From assembly GCF_900964775.1 (NCBI RefSeq), contig NC_041813.1, forward strand, positions 32,552,960 to 32,616,959: a stretch of DNA of 64,000 nt, given 5' to 3'. Position 1 is the stretch's first letter. Every line of letters begins with the position of its first letter. The DNA comes from Scleropages formosus. Lineage: Eukaryota; Chordata; Actinopteri; Osteoglossiformes; Osteoglossidae. The notes under the pieces were generated by a model. It did no database searches, was not told the origin of the DNA, and saw only the letters and a list, made by a program, of their open reading frames with translations. A program made the position numbers and the translations under genes. This document shows, piece by piece, positions 35,171-46,745 of the stretch.

Positions 35171-36290
35171 CCCCTGTTGGACATCTCTTCATGGATGTAT
35201 GATCACCACCTCCAACTCAACCTCTCCAAAACAGAGATTCTTCACCTCCCAGCTGGCCTGTCCTCCTGTCACGACCTGTCGAGCAAACTGGACAACTCAC
35301 TCATTTCCCTAGCTCCTTCGCTAAGAGTCTGCGAGTAACGATTGACGCGAGTCTGTCATTCTCTCAACATATCGAAGCCACAACCCGGTCCTGCAGATAC
35401 ATCCTGCATAATATTCGTAGGATCCGTCCCTACTTTGCTATTGACTCCGCCCAACTACTTGTCCAGGCCATGGTGACTTCCCGTCTGGACTACTGCAACT
35501 CTCTTCTGTGTGGCCTTCCGGCTAATGCCATCAAACCTTTGCAGCTTCTACAGAATGCTGCTGCATGAGTTGTGTTTGATTTGCCAAAGCGCTCCCATGT
35601 ATCTCCTCTATTCATTTCTCTGCACGGGCTTCTTATAGCTGCCCGAATCAAATTCAAAACCCTGGTTACTGTGTACAAATGCATCAACAGAACAGCTCCC
35701 AACTAATTGCAAGACTTAATCAACCGCTACACCCCAGCCAGGCCCCTTCGCTCGTCTACTTCTGCTCGCTTGGTGGTCCTGCGCACGAAAGGCAAAGCTC
35801 GGAGGTTCTCGGTTCTGGGTCCGTTGTGATGAAACGACCTTCCCCTGTCACTCAGAACTGTGGAAATTCTGTCTATATTCAGGAAGGGTCTGAAAGCTCA
35901 CTTTTTCCAGATCCACTTCATCCAAGATCTCTCCAGCTTATTTACGGTGTAACTGTTCACGCCTCGTAACTTCATAAGCATCCCCAGATACAACCTTTAT
36001 TCAGCCACTACTCTGGCATTATACTTGAGCTTACTTGTGTATCTTATATTTTAAAAAAAAAAAAAAAAATTGGCAGGAGGGCATCGGGATTTGTCTGTCC
36101 TGTGTTTTATGCACCCACTCGAATGATGAACCTCAGTGCAGCAAGTGACAGGGAACAAGGTAGGTTTGCTTGAGACTTTCATGTCTGCAGCCATGTCTCC
36201 TTCTCTTTAAGTAATGCATAAATTGTACTTTTGCTGAGATGTACGTCGCTTTGGACAAAAGCGTCTGCTAAATGAATAAATGTAAATGTT
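35165..36290 (+). mobile_element. L2-like LINE, 3' end of ORF2 and 3' tail
   Basis: The conceptual translation contains SWMYDHHLQLNLSKTE, then in another frame SRLDYCNSLLCGLPA, IRRIRPYF and RIKFKTLVTVYKC, a signature of the reverse-transcriptase C-terminal part of L2/CR1-clade LINEs. A frameshift lies near 35335, and in-frame stops near 35565 and 35705 break it further. After an A run (36051-36069) the tail ends with CGCTTTGGACAAAAGCGTCT and GCTAAATGAATAAATG. The element is 5'-truncated and inactive. Confidence 0.85.
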
Positions 36291-36369
36291 TTGGGGTTGA
36301 CAGCTCTTCTTATCCTCTTTTCTTAAAATTAGATGCGTTCCTTCTGTTGATGTAATGCACTGTGTGATT

Positions 36370-36430
36370 TTCTCCGAGATGTACGTTGCTTTGGAGAAAA
36401 GCATTTCCTGAATGAATAAATGCAAACGTA
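36370..36430 (+). mobile_element. Second L2/SINE-type 3' tail
   Basis: GAGATGTACGTTGCTTTGGA followed by GAAAAGCATTTCCTGAATGAATAAATG repeats, with changes, the tail ending at 36290. It may be a nested or older insertion. Confidence 0.6.
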
Positions 36431-36782
36431 ACGGAATCATGCTATGGCTATTTTGCCAGTATAATAATAATTTTGATTAGATATAATTTTATTGCCGTTT
36501 GTACAGGTTGTGACTCGAAACAAAACAGATGTAACATTGAGTGTGAAACACATGTGTGCAGGCAGTCCCTAGATTACGATCAAGTTCAGTGTCCTCAGTC
36601 TGTCTTTAAGTCGAATTTTGACGTAAATCGGAACAGTTAGGTACGGTGGGTATCTAACGTCATTTTGTCAGATGTTTGTCGTAGTACATCATGTACTTTT
36701 CTATGCATAAAAACATTAAAGGAACACTTCCGGCTATACTAAACCATCTTTAATATAACAATACAGTAATAATAATAACAGG

Positions 36783-36935
36783 CAGCTCCGGTGGCACAGA
36801 GAGTAGTGCTGCTGTCTCACACTGCCTGGGTGGTGCGAGAGGACGTGGGTTCCCTACTTAGTCTGTGTGGAGTTTGCATGTTCTCCTCATGTCTGTTTGG
36901 GTTTCTTCTGGGTGCTCTGGTTTCCTCCAAAAGGA
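36783..36935 (+). mobile_element. SINE-like copy with DANA/Mermaid-type core
   Basis: GGTGGCACAGAGAGTAGTGC forms the tRNA-like head. The core GTGGAGTTTGCATGTTCTCC follows at about 36869, continuing through TCTGGGTGCTCTGGTTTCCT. It lies about 320 bp upstream of the kmt5c start codon, so it may be part of a leader or leader intron. Confidence 0.65.
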
Positions 36936-37253
36936 AAAAGCTTCAGAAGTGAATATAAAATGCACTAGTGATAAAACAGGCTATCAACAATTACATTATT
37001 TCTTTTGTGCTCTACATTTTCCTTCTCTGAATTACTGTCTGCATCACCTAATTTTAAAAAGTATGAGTTTAAAAATGTGCAGTCATCCATTCCAGTTTTT
37101 CAAAGGAAAACCTGTTTCCTCCAAGGCAGTGGAAATAAGTTGGCAAAATGGCAGAAGTGGTACGAAACCCAACAGTACGGAGGCCTATTCAGATGGACTG
37201 GTCTCTGTCTCTCAGTATGTGGATGCAGGGCGGAGATGGAGGGGTGCAGTAGA

Positions 37254-40200
37254 ATGAGTGTCCGAGAGCTATGCGAGACCGATGACCTGGCCACCAGCCT
37301 GGTGCTGGACCCTTTGCTGGGCTTTAGCACCCACAAGATGAACATCAGGTAAAGACTCTCCGTTCTCTAGTCTCGAGCTGCTCTTTACCACATAGTAAGA
37401 GCTTGGGTCAGAGCAGCGCTGCTGACTTTCTGAGACTGTCAGAATGACTTTTCTCACTCACTTCTCTTCCAGTCCACCACCAGAGATCCGCCGCTGGGGT
37501 TTCCTCAGGGAGAAGCTGTTGCGCTTCCAGCGTACCCATGACTTCAGGGCCACCTTTGAGGCCCTGACTGGCGGCGAGTGGGCCTGGACTTACTTTGCTG
37601 AGCTGGGGTCTCATAGGCAGGAGCTCCTGAGGCAGCATGTAAGTGGCTGTGTGAGTCTCCGGCTGCCTGAGGGCTTCCTCAGCAGGGAATGTTACACCTT
37701 CTTCACCTTTCCTAGTGACTGCTGCCTGGTGATGCCTGCATGCAGAGCCGTGTTAGTAACGATGAACCTGATGAACATTGAATGGGTCACTAGATGCTAC
37801 AGAGTGAAAGAGAATGTATAGCTATTTTTAGATAAACTAGTATATGCCTGAGCTGCTTGTACTTGAGCTGCACGAATTACTAAATTATTTTTGTGATGTT
37901 GCAGTGCTCTACCTTGCATTGTGTAATTTATTGATTCTTTATTATTGCTAATGTGTTAATTGTGTTAATTATTCGTGATAACTGTTCTGGGGGAAAAAAC
38001 GTCTCTGGTTCCCAGGTGTACCGCTACCTCAGTGCTTTCCTGTTAGACAGCGGAGTACAGATTGAATCCTGTCACCGCTACTCTTCGGAAACCAACGGAG
38101 CAAAGATTACCGCCACGCGACACTGGTGAGCTGCGGAAGTGAGACTTCCAGCACTTCAGGTTTCTCACCTGCGTGTGTGCACATGATGACGACCTCGGTG
38201 CAATGCTCATGTCACAGGTCGGTGGGGGAGAGAGTGGAAGTGCTGCAGGGCTGCATCGCGGAGCTGAGTCCTGCCGACAGTGCGGTACTGAGGGCCGGAG
38301 TGAACGACTTCAGTGTCATGTACTCGACGCGCAAGCGCTGCGCTCAACTGTGGCTCGGCCCTGCTGCCTTCATTAACCACGGTGAGCTGAGTGACGGCAG
38401 GGCAGCTGGTAGGGTGGTTGATAAGGCTGCTGCCTCTACACCCAGAGGTCGCAGGTTCCAGTCTTACCTCCCACTGTAATACCCCTGAGAAAGGTGCTTA
38501 CTCTAAATTGCTCCAGTAAAATTATCCAGCTGTGTAAAAGGGTAAATAATTGTAGTCTAACATTGTACATCGCTTTGGAGAAAAGCGTCAGCTAAATGAA
38601 CAAACATAAAGGTTAAGGTTTCTTTCCAACCTGTGCATGTGCAGCAGTGAAATGTGAAAATGTGATGTGTTTAAGGATGGATTACTGAGTTCATAGAATG
38701 TTAAATGTAATAACATGGCTTTACTGGTAGAAATTCTTTTTATCACTGTGACATTCGCAATTGTAGAGATGACTATGTTAACCTAATTAAGTTTTACTGC
38801 TCGATGTAGTACACATGTTGTGCTCATATCAAGAGTGTGAGTCACTGTTGTAACTACGGTTCTGTCTCTTTGTGGTGTGCAGATTGCCGACCCAACTGTA
38901 AGGTAAGGACACTCGGCACACACCTCTGCCAGAGGTCCCATGGTGAATTTGTCAGATGGCTACTAGTTCATTCAGTTTTGGTGTTTGAGAAAAACTTGCC
39001 TTTGCTTGTAGTAACTTTCTTGATGTGCTTTTATTCATTGCTGGTATCATAGGTGGCATGTTTTTGTCTTTGTCTGGTCTTGATGACGGTCCTCACTAAT
39101 AAAGATTTACATGTGCCGTGTCTTCTTGTCTTTATGCCTTTACCTCTTCATTGCTTTTCAGTCATTTAAACAATAGTGGCTTAAGCACTAAAAAGCTTGT
39201 TTGGTGTTCCGTTGATGATAATGGCATGAGGTGTCGCACGTGCTGTCATGCATGGCATCATGCAGTATGAAAGTGTGTATTTGGCTATGTCATGCAGTCT
39301 CCTTTTAATGTATGGTTACAGTGTGTTCATTGCATCAATTTGAACTAATTCTGTTGCATTCTGTAGGTTTTGGTCCAGATAAACAAAATTTCCTCTGATT
39401 TGATTCACATATGTCACTCAGTTTGTCCCAGGGGACAAGAATGGAGCGTGTGTGAAAGTGATCCGGCCCATTTCTCCAGGGGAAGAGATCACCTGTTACT
39501 ATGGCGATAGCTTTTTTGGCGAAGACAATGAGATGTGTGAGTGCTGCACATGTGAGAGGTGGGTGAGAGAGATTAGCAATGACAGGAGCTCTCAGCAGGA
39601 GCCTCCTGACTGTATTTCTTCATGTTTGTTAGTTGTTTTTTGTTGTCGGTGTTTGTTTAGATTTATATTCAACAATGAAAGACCGGTTTCATGTAGTTAA
39701 TTCAAAGTGACCCTTTGAAATACAGTTTCAGTTTTAAGCAGTGCTTTGTTTCTGTTTGATGTTTTAATAATCCAAAGGCACTTTTGCCGTTTTCATTTTT
39801 CCAACCCTCCTTTTTTCTTTGCACACTGTCAGAACAGCATGAATTACATGTCAGGTGCTGGACAGCAAGCAGTGCTCCATTGTGTTCACTGGCAGATGAG
39901 CCTTGTTTGCCCACTTGCTTCTGTGCTGGATTTTGTGTTTAGGAGGGGAGAGGGCTCCTTTAAGCAGAGAGAAAGACAATCGATGAGCAAAGATCCTGCT
40001 GAGGCCTCAGGGCAAAAGTACAGCTTACGAGAAACAGACCTTCGCCTGAGTCGAGAGAAGGGGATCTCTGCTCCGAGAACTTTCTCTGCTCTGTCCAACA
40101 CAGGTACGGTGGGTCTTGCCCCCTCCGTCAGCACAGGTGTCATCTGCTACTTGCCTCCTGTTGTCAGCTGAGTGTGAGAGACAGGTAGTTGTTTATTGAG

Positions 40201-43200
40201 GCTGCAGTTTTGGTTACCTTTTTATGACACCACTCCTCCTCATCACAAATTAATCAGTGGATTAAGTACAGTAGATTTAAAGTAAATGTCTGTTTCTTTG
40301 TCTTTCCCTTTGTATCTTTTTGTTCCAGCTCCTCCTATAAAACAGTCCCTGGGTCAGCGGCTGAAACGGACTCCGCTCACTTTCAGCAACAACAGTAGAG
40401 GAAAGATGAGAGTTCCAAATGGATGGAGGCAAGAAGAGAGAGGGAGAGCAGCGGAAAAAAAGAACATTGCTGTGCCCTCTTTGTCACACATTGTTTTTAA
40501 GGAATTGAGAGTGCAGTTGCATCGTTTACCAGATTTACCATTGCAGACCTCAGCATATGTAATAAGAAGCGGAACACCTAAAGACTTGGAAAATTGCAGG
40601 CCCTTTGCCATTCCCCTGCCATCAAGCGGACAGGACAAGGAAGGCAGAGAGAGGGAAACCTTGTGTTCATCACCCACACCAGTTCACGACTTCACCACAC
40701 GCCTCTTTGTTCTCAGCTCTCGCTCTGCTCCTGGCAGTGATGAGCACTCTGTGGAGATGCCCTTTGACCTGGTGGAGAAGTCCCTGCCAAGGGTCTCCAC
40801 TAGCAGTGTCCAAAAAAATGTGTGTGAACATTTGAGCACCAGTTCTGCCTTGGCTCTTCCCAAAGATTTTGTGAGCAGCAAGAAAAATGTTAACAGTCAG
40901 AGTGTTTATAAAAGCATCAATTTAACAGGAGCACTTGATAGCGGCAGTGCCGGTGGTAGTAAAAGTAAATCAGAAGGCTACAACAGTGAGGCTGTGACAG
41001 CGACCACAACTACTACTGAGTGTATCAGCTTAGTCAGCAGCGGATGCATTAGTAACGTGGCTTATGTTCATAACTCAACATACACTGGAGGAGAAGAGTA
41101 CGAGAGCAGTGGGATTCAGCAAGGAGGCTCACGCCAGCTTATGGACGTGAGAAGAGATGGGTGTGTGAAAGCACACACGCCGGGCACTGACAGGAACCTC
41201 CGGGTCACCAAACGCTCAGAGTCTAGTAGTCCAAGCAACTGTAGCAAAAGACATACGGTTTGTAAACCTGAAGTGGAGTCCATGGATCAAGGACATAGTA
41301 ATGGGCCTTGCATCTCTGATTCACCTCCATCTGCCCCCTGCTCCTTGTTCTCCTCCTTCAGTTCCTCCAGCTATGTGGCTTTACCGACTCCCCAGCAGCC
41401 GCTTTGGTCTTTGTTTAATCGGTACCTAACAGTTGATCTGGTCAGGCTATCAAACGTAGATGCTGACAGAGCTGGTCAGAAGGCAGAGAAGGGGGATGGG
41501 GAAGGGATGAAGGAGAAAGTAGGAGGGAGCAACGCTGGAGTAGAAGAGAGGCAAACCGAAACTAGAGTTTCCAGAGCACAGCAGAACTCTAAGAGGAGGA
41601 ATGGCAAGAATTTTGGAAGACTTCAAGGTAAGAAATGGCTGAGGGAGTTTCATTTTAGAGCAGTTGATTGCACAGGTACAGAAAGTGATGCAGATTGTAA
41701 TGTTGTGGCTAATATACCACAGGTGCAAGGAGGTAATGGTAAGAGGACAGGATGCAAGGCTGTTGAATGTCAGACAGACTTAAAGGCCATAAAAAAGCAA
41801 GCAGAAGAGGGAAGGAAGTATAAGAACGAAAATGAAGGAGAGCAAGAGAAGGGTTGTGAGAATACAGCGACAATGTTGTCAAAATGCAAGGGTGTGGCTA
41901 AGAAAATGAGGGAAAATATTGCAAGAGACCATGCAAGTGCAAATGACAGTGAAATGCTTGCGTTGTCTAGGGATAACATTTGTATTAGGGAGGTGAAAGT
42001 GCTGCTATCTGATATTTTTAAAGACCTCAAGGGGAGGGAGGAAGTACAGTATGTTGGGACTTATCGGTCTCACAAAGGCAGGGATTTTGAGAGTGCAACA
42101 GACAGGGTATATGTGCAGTTGCTTAAAGCAACTAAGGCAAAAAATAACAGAAGGAGAAGCAGGGGTGGTAAGAGACAGAGAAAAGAGAAAAAGTTGAAGG
42201 TTCCTTTGTTTACAGCTGATAGGACAATCTCTGATCAAGTGGATACCTTGCAGCCAGTATCTCCTCAAGTCCTTGAACATCTCCCAACAGATGGTGTAAT
42301 CTCAGAGGACCCCAAGCCTAGTTTTCATCTTTCTCCACTAGTTAATTATGTTGTTAAATCTGACTGTATACCATGTTTGGATCCCAATCCGCAGGCACAG
42401 GCCCAAACCAATATACCCTTAAAGAAAAGGATGCCTCGAAAAGAAATGGACGTGGAACCTGAACATGGGTTAAATGTTGCTTCTTCAGAGGTATTTTCCA
42501 GGAACGTCACACAATATTTTCCAAAGCAAAACAATGATTTAAATACAAGAGAAGAAGGTAAAGGGATTGGATCAGAAATGAAGGACAGCGCAACTGAAAA
42601 AGAGCATAGTTTAAGCAATCACTGTAAATCTGGTTTTAAAATGATGCCTGTTTTTCGGTTTAAGAATGCCACCATAAATAGGACCTTTAAACAAAGTGCA
42701 ACTTTCAAGAAGTTGCTTTTCAAGGTGAACTGCAGAAAACTAGTGAGGCGGCACAGGGCGCTTATGAAAAGAAAGAGAAAGAAAGGGACAGTAGCTGAAA
42801 GAAAGACTGAGAAGTGTGAGAAAGAGGGGGAGGGAGAAAAGAAGAGTCTGATTGCGATCTTGGATGGGTTTGAAAGTATGGCACCACAGATAGAGCAAAG
42901 TACAGGGAGTAAGCAGAAGGAATCACCTGAAAGAAGTCAAAGAGAGAGTGTTCTGGGAAATGATGACCTTCAGTTGACAGAAAATAGAAAATCACAGCTT
43001 CCAGTAAGCTCTTCTGGGCACCAGAAGCCGTCATCTTTGAGAATTTGCTCATCAGACTCCATAGACCAGAACTCTGAAGAGCAGCCTTTGTCTGCAGAGA
43101 CTCAGGAGCTAACAGGTGTTGAAGGTAATGACCGTTGTGAGAGGGAAGAACTGATGGAATTGCAGCAACAGTCTGAAGCCCAGGTTTTGTCCAACTTGAA

Positions 43201-46200
43201 CAGTTGTAATGTTAAGGATTGCTATAATTTCAGATTTCGTTTCAAGAGAAAAAAAGGAGAAGAGTGGGAGGTAGAAAAAAATGTGGAAGGACAAGAAAAT
43301 ATGGTCGAAATTAACAATCCTCTAACAAAAAGCCAATATTTAGAACCTTTTCCAGCTGTGGTGAACTCCTCCTCAGGTGTGGATTTTGAAAAGATGAAAC
43401 CGGTAAAAGTCACTTCAAAGCAGAAACAACAGTGTATGGGCAATGTGGAAGAAGGGAGATGCTTGGAAAGGATGGAAAACATTGGAGGAAATGAGGGAGG
43501 GGAAGAAAGTGACAAATTAGTGCCTTTTCCGAATAACATTCAGAAGGAGAACTGCAGAACTGGTGAGGTTCATGACAGAAAAGGCTCTGATAAAGAGGTT
43601 GACAGGCTTCGTTTACAGAACAAAGATGAAATGGAAAAATATGCCTTGACTGAAACGAGGAATGAGGTCAGTTTCTGTAATGCTTTTAAAGGGGAGCGGT
43701 CTTCATTGAGAATCCGACTGCGAAGAAAAGCCGGGGAATGGGCAGTAGATGTCGAGGAGAAAACACAGTCGCTTGGGAGGGCAAGACAAAGGGACTCAGA
43801 AAGATTATCTGACATGGTAAAAATGGAAGAGAATGTTTGTTGCAGTCTGTTAGAGATGCGGTATGGTGGAAAACCCAAGTACCAGGAGCTCAAAGATGAC
43901 AGGTCTTCATGTTTTCTGTTCAAAAGGAAAAGGAACCTGAAACCTAAAGGGCTACGATGTCCAAATACAAAGCCTTTCATTGGCACTCTCTCTCTCCACA
44001 CTCATCATAGTGCAGGTGAAGATACCGGAGGAAACTGGAGACTGAAAAAAAGAAGAAAAATCATTGCAGATAATGGAAGGGTATCCAGAATGCAATCAAG
44101 AAAAAAGAGAGTGCGGCAAAAGGGAAAGAAACAAAAAAGGACCACTTGCTCAAACCATAACTTCCATGCCAATAACCGTCTCTCCTCTGCACTTACACTT
44201 GAAGCAGCAAATCCGCTGTGGTCCTCTGACAGCAGTTTCCACACTGATATGAATTCTACCTCCTTGCCGCTGCAGCCCAAACCTCAATCCTCGCCTTTCC
44301 TGTCTGAAAGGTCTCTTGTTGCAGACCCCAGTAACGTCGAGTGTTGTGACGAACTTCTAGACTTTCAGTCGTTAAATTTAGAAGGATATTATCAGATTAC
44401 TCAGCAAACCAGCCTCGAAAGCCCGTTAACAGAGTTTTGCACGCTGGATGGAGAAAATCAATCAGCGTCCCTCAATAGTCCCTTCCCTCGTTCAGCATCT
44501 GATGTGTGGCATGCGGAGTCTGCACATCTAGACGCACCAAGTCCAGGAAGTAATTTCAGCCCAAGGACAGACCTGGAATGTTTTCCAAATTTCTGCTGTC
44601 CAAAAGTAGAAGCTCTCTCTCTGAATGAATGCCACCATTCCGCCAAAGATGTGCTTAAAGATTGTGCATCAGATTTATCTGCCTCAATGTCTGAGGTTCA
44701 GAAAATACCTCCTGTGATCCATCCTTTTCTGGATAAAAATCAAATAAACCCCAAAAAGCAGGATCAGAGGGTGCACTCCTTACCTCTTGCTGGAAGAAGT
44801 TGTTGCTCAGTTAAAGAATCACCACTGTGTGACGCAGCATCCTGTCCTCGGTATTTTTCACGTTCAGGCCCTCTCAGTCAAGTCAGTTCACACAATTACA
44901 ACTTTGGTTCCAGGGGAAAAGCCCGTTCAGACTGTGCACAAGTCCAGGAACTTGTGCAAAACAGAGGCTTTGCACCCTCAAGCAAATCTGAGTCTTTTTA
45001 TACAACCCAAACAAGTACTAGTGTGTACGATCTTGGGACACAGACTCAGCCTGTAAAGTCATATCATTCGACAGTGGGACCAAAATCTGAACTGTACTTG
45101 AGTACTCAAACTGTTAGCCTTGGAGATACATTCCGTTGTGCGTATGACAAAAATGTTGGCATTTTCCACAACTCCGATTACTCAGTAAAAATTCAAGGTT
45201 GCCAGCAAAGTCAGAATGTTCATGCTGCCCATTGTCAAGATGCGATGGCTGTCAGAAGCCACAACTTTCCATGCAAGTCTGGGTACGGAGATTCGGGAAA
45301 GGGTAGTCTGTTCTACGGTGCATCAAATTCCGCTTCGGGTTTTCATCAAGGTAACTTCCCAGAGTGTGACTTCACTCCAAACCTCAACAAGTCTCTTTGT
45401 CACAGAGATTCAGTTTACCTGACCTCCAGTAAAGACACGATGACTTTTGAGAAACAGCCGCCTGAAAAGTTTCATCATTGCTGTAGTTTAAGTGATAAAG
45501 ACATCTCTCATTTGCCTAAGGCTTTCCCACTTTCAAACCCAGTTCATGTAAATTACTGCTCATCTCACAACAAGCACCCAAATCAAGACAAAGGTAGAAC
45601 TCTTCTTCACCCGGAGAACTCCCCAGCTACATGTAACATGTCTGCCTGTCCAGACAAATGTCAGCTGCCTTTTACCAAGGCTTCATCATTCACAAACTGT
45701 GAATCTTCTCACCTTGCATACAATCCATCTCTGTCTTCTGTGGACCAACAGCAGCCGATGTGTCAGCACATTAGCCCTCAGATTGTTCGCACTCAAAGTT
45801 CTGACCAGCAGGTGCCAGTGAACAAGGCTTCTTCCCACTGTTATAGTCAAGCTTCCCCCTGTGTGTTGAACTTCACAGGTGATCACTCTGTGAGTCTAGA
45901 TTACAAAGATGGAAGAGAGTATTTGAACTACCCCTGTTCCACGCCTACCAGTTATGCTTACCGCTGCTTGATGGAGCCCTCTGGGACACAAGGCAGGCTA
46001 GTCCTTGAGCCGTGTAGGCCATTGTCCTCCAACTATTCCTCCTTTCCCTCTTTCGGCAGCAGTGCAGGCCTGGGGAGCTTGGATGATCAGGGTAGGAGGG
46101 ATGTGCATGAGTCTAGCCAAGGTGCGGGCCAACCTTTGCAGTGTGGTGCTCGCTCTCTCCATGCATCATCCCACTCGCTCATCCCCCCTCACCCAGACAG

Positions 46201-46270
46201 GAAACCCAAGCGACTAAGGCTTGTTGTAACTGAGGGAACTGTGGATCTAGACCTGCAGTATGCAGACTAA
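37254..46270 (+). CDS. kmt5c: Histone H4 Lys20 methyltransferase KMT5C (SUV420H2) with giant last exon
   Basis: This nuclear enzyme makes di- and trimethyl H4K20 in heterochromatin. Eight coding exons join in frame to 2,264 residues: 37254-37348, 37473-37638, 38016-38125, 38218-38381, 38883-38902, 39422-39558, 39943-40103 and 40329-46270. The first 280 or so residues are a canonical SUV4-20 catalytic unit: [69 protein letters not shown] (SET core), [15 protein letters not shown] and the post-[11 protein letters not shown]. The extreme C-terminus [18 protein letters not shown] matches the KMT5B/C end. Between them lie nearly 2,000 residues with no recognised domain; human KMT5C totals about 460. 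KMT5C is preferred to KMT5B because of the shorter N-terminus, the C-terminal match and the adjacent tmem86b and hspbp1. The start at 37254 follows the M-x-x-RELCE pattern of the family. A SINE sits in the fourth intron. Confidence 0.95.
38395..38612 (+). mobile_element. tRNA-derived SINE with L2-type tail in kmt5c intron
   Basis: The head contains GGTCGCAGGTTCCAGTCTT (B box). The body ends with CATCGCTTTGGAGAAAAGCG and TCAGCTAAATGAACAAACA, the tail also present on the LINE ending at 36290. Sharing of the tail implies mobilisation by that LINE group. It begins 13 bases after the donor site at 38382. Confidence 0.75.
38883..38902 (+). other. kmt5c: 20-nt microexon of kmt5c encoding the SET core
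   Basis: Twenty bases between an AG acceptor (38881-38882) and a GTAAGG donor encode the CRPNCK part of NHDCRPNCKF. Phase is preserved with the flanking exons, and skipping it would shift the frame and remove the S-adenosylmethionine-binding core. Confidence 0.85.
40329..46270 (+). other. kmt5c: Giant terminal coding exon of kmt5c (5,942 bp)
   Basis: A single uninterrupted frame encodes about 1,980 residues. The first two thirds are Lys/Glu/Arg/Ser-rich with several nuclear-localisation-like clusters: [17 protein letters not shown] (42145-42195), [14 protein letters not shown] (42745-42786) and KKRRK with [13 protein letters not shown] (44047-44140). The last third is Ser/His/Cys/Tyr/Gln-rich. 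Internal copies of a basic motif occur at 43229, 43706 and 43906, and TQT motifs at 45005, 45038 and 45104. The exon is visibly more AT-rich than pold1 or gys1. The only recognised family block is the last 20 residues or so. Conservation of the open frame over 5.9 kb is strong evidence that it is translated. Confidence 0.9.
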
Positions 46271-46684
46271 TGGAAACATCAATTTTGTCTTGTTCTTGTG
46301 CTGGTAGTTGATACTTAACTGGTACAAAAGGAATTGGTTCACATTTCTACGAGTTGTTTTGATTTGTCTACTTTATAGAACAGAATTTTTCCTGAAGAAT
46401 TTTTAAGAAATGACTTTTTGGCGTGCAAGGTTATTTCTATTGTTTTTATATTGACAGTTATGAAAAGATACAATTTATACATTAATTTTTATTCTGAGAC
46501 TATTGAGTAATGGTCTTAACCAGAATCTGGTGAAGTTTAACCAGTTATTACAGTTTCACAATGATACTCATTGTCTTAATTTTTTTTATTCACCCAAAAC
46601 TTTGGGACATGACATTTCTAGTTGATTAAATAGCCTGAAAATCTTAACACTCAAAGTCCCCCCCCCCGGAGATGTATGAATGAT

Positions 46685-46719
<35 letters not shown>

Positions 46720-46739
46720 TGAGCTGTTACTGTAAATGT

Positions 46740-46745
46740 AATAAA
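46740..46745 (+). terminator. Polyadenylation signal AATAAA, kmt5c
   Basis: AATAAA lies 470 bases after the kmt5c stop, just past a 28-base T run. Confidence 0.5.

Larger units (their letters stand above)
31044..37253. other. hspbp1/kmt5c head-to-head interval
   Basis: The 6.2-kb interval holds promoters, untranslated leader sequence, at least four SINE-type copies, a 67-bp hairpin and an L2-like LINE fragment, listed separately. No coding exon was found between 31044 and 37253. Confidence 0.6.
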
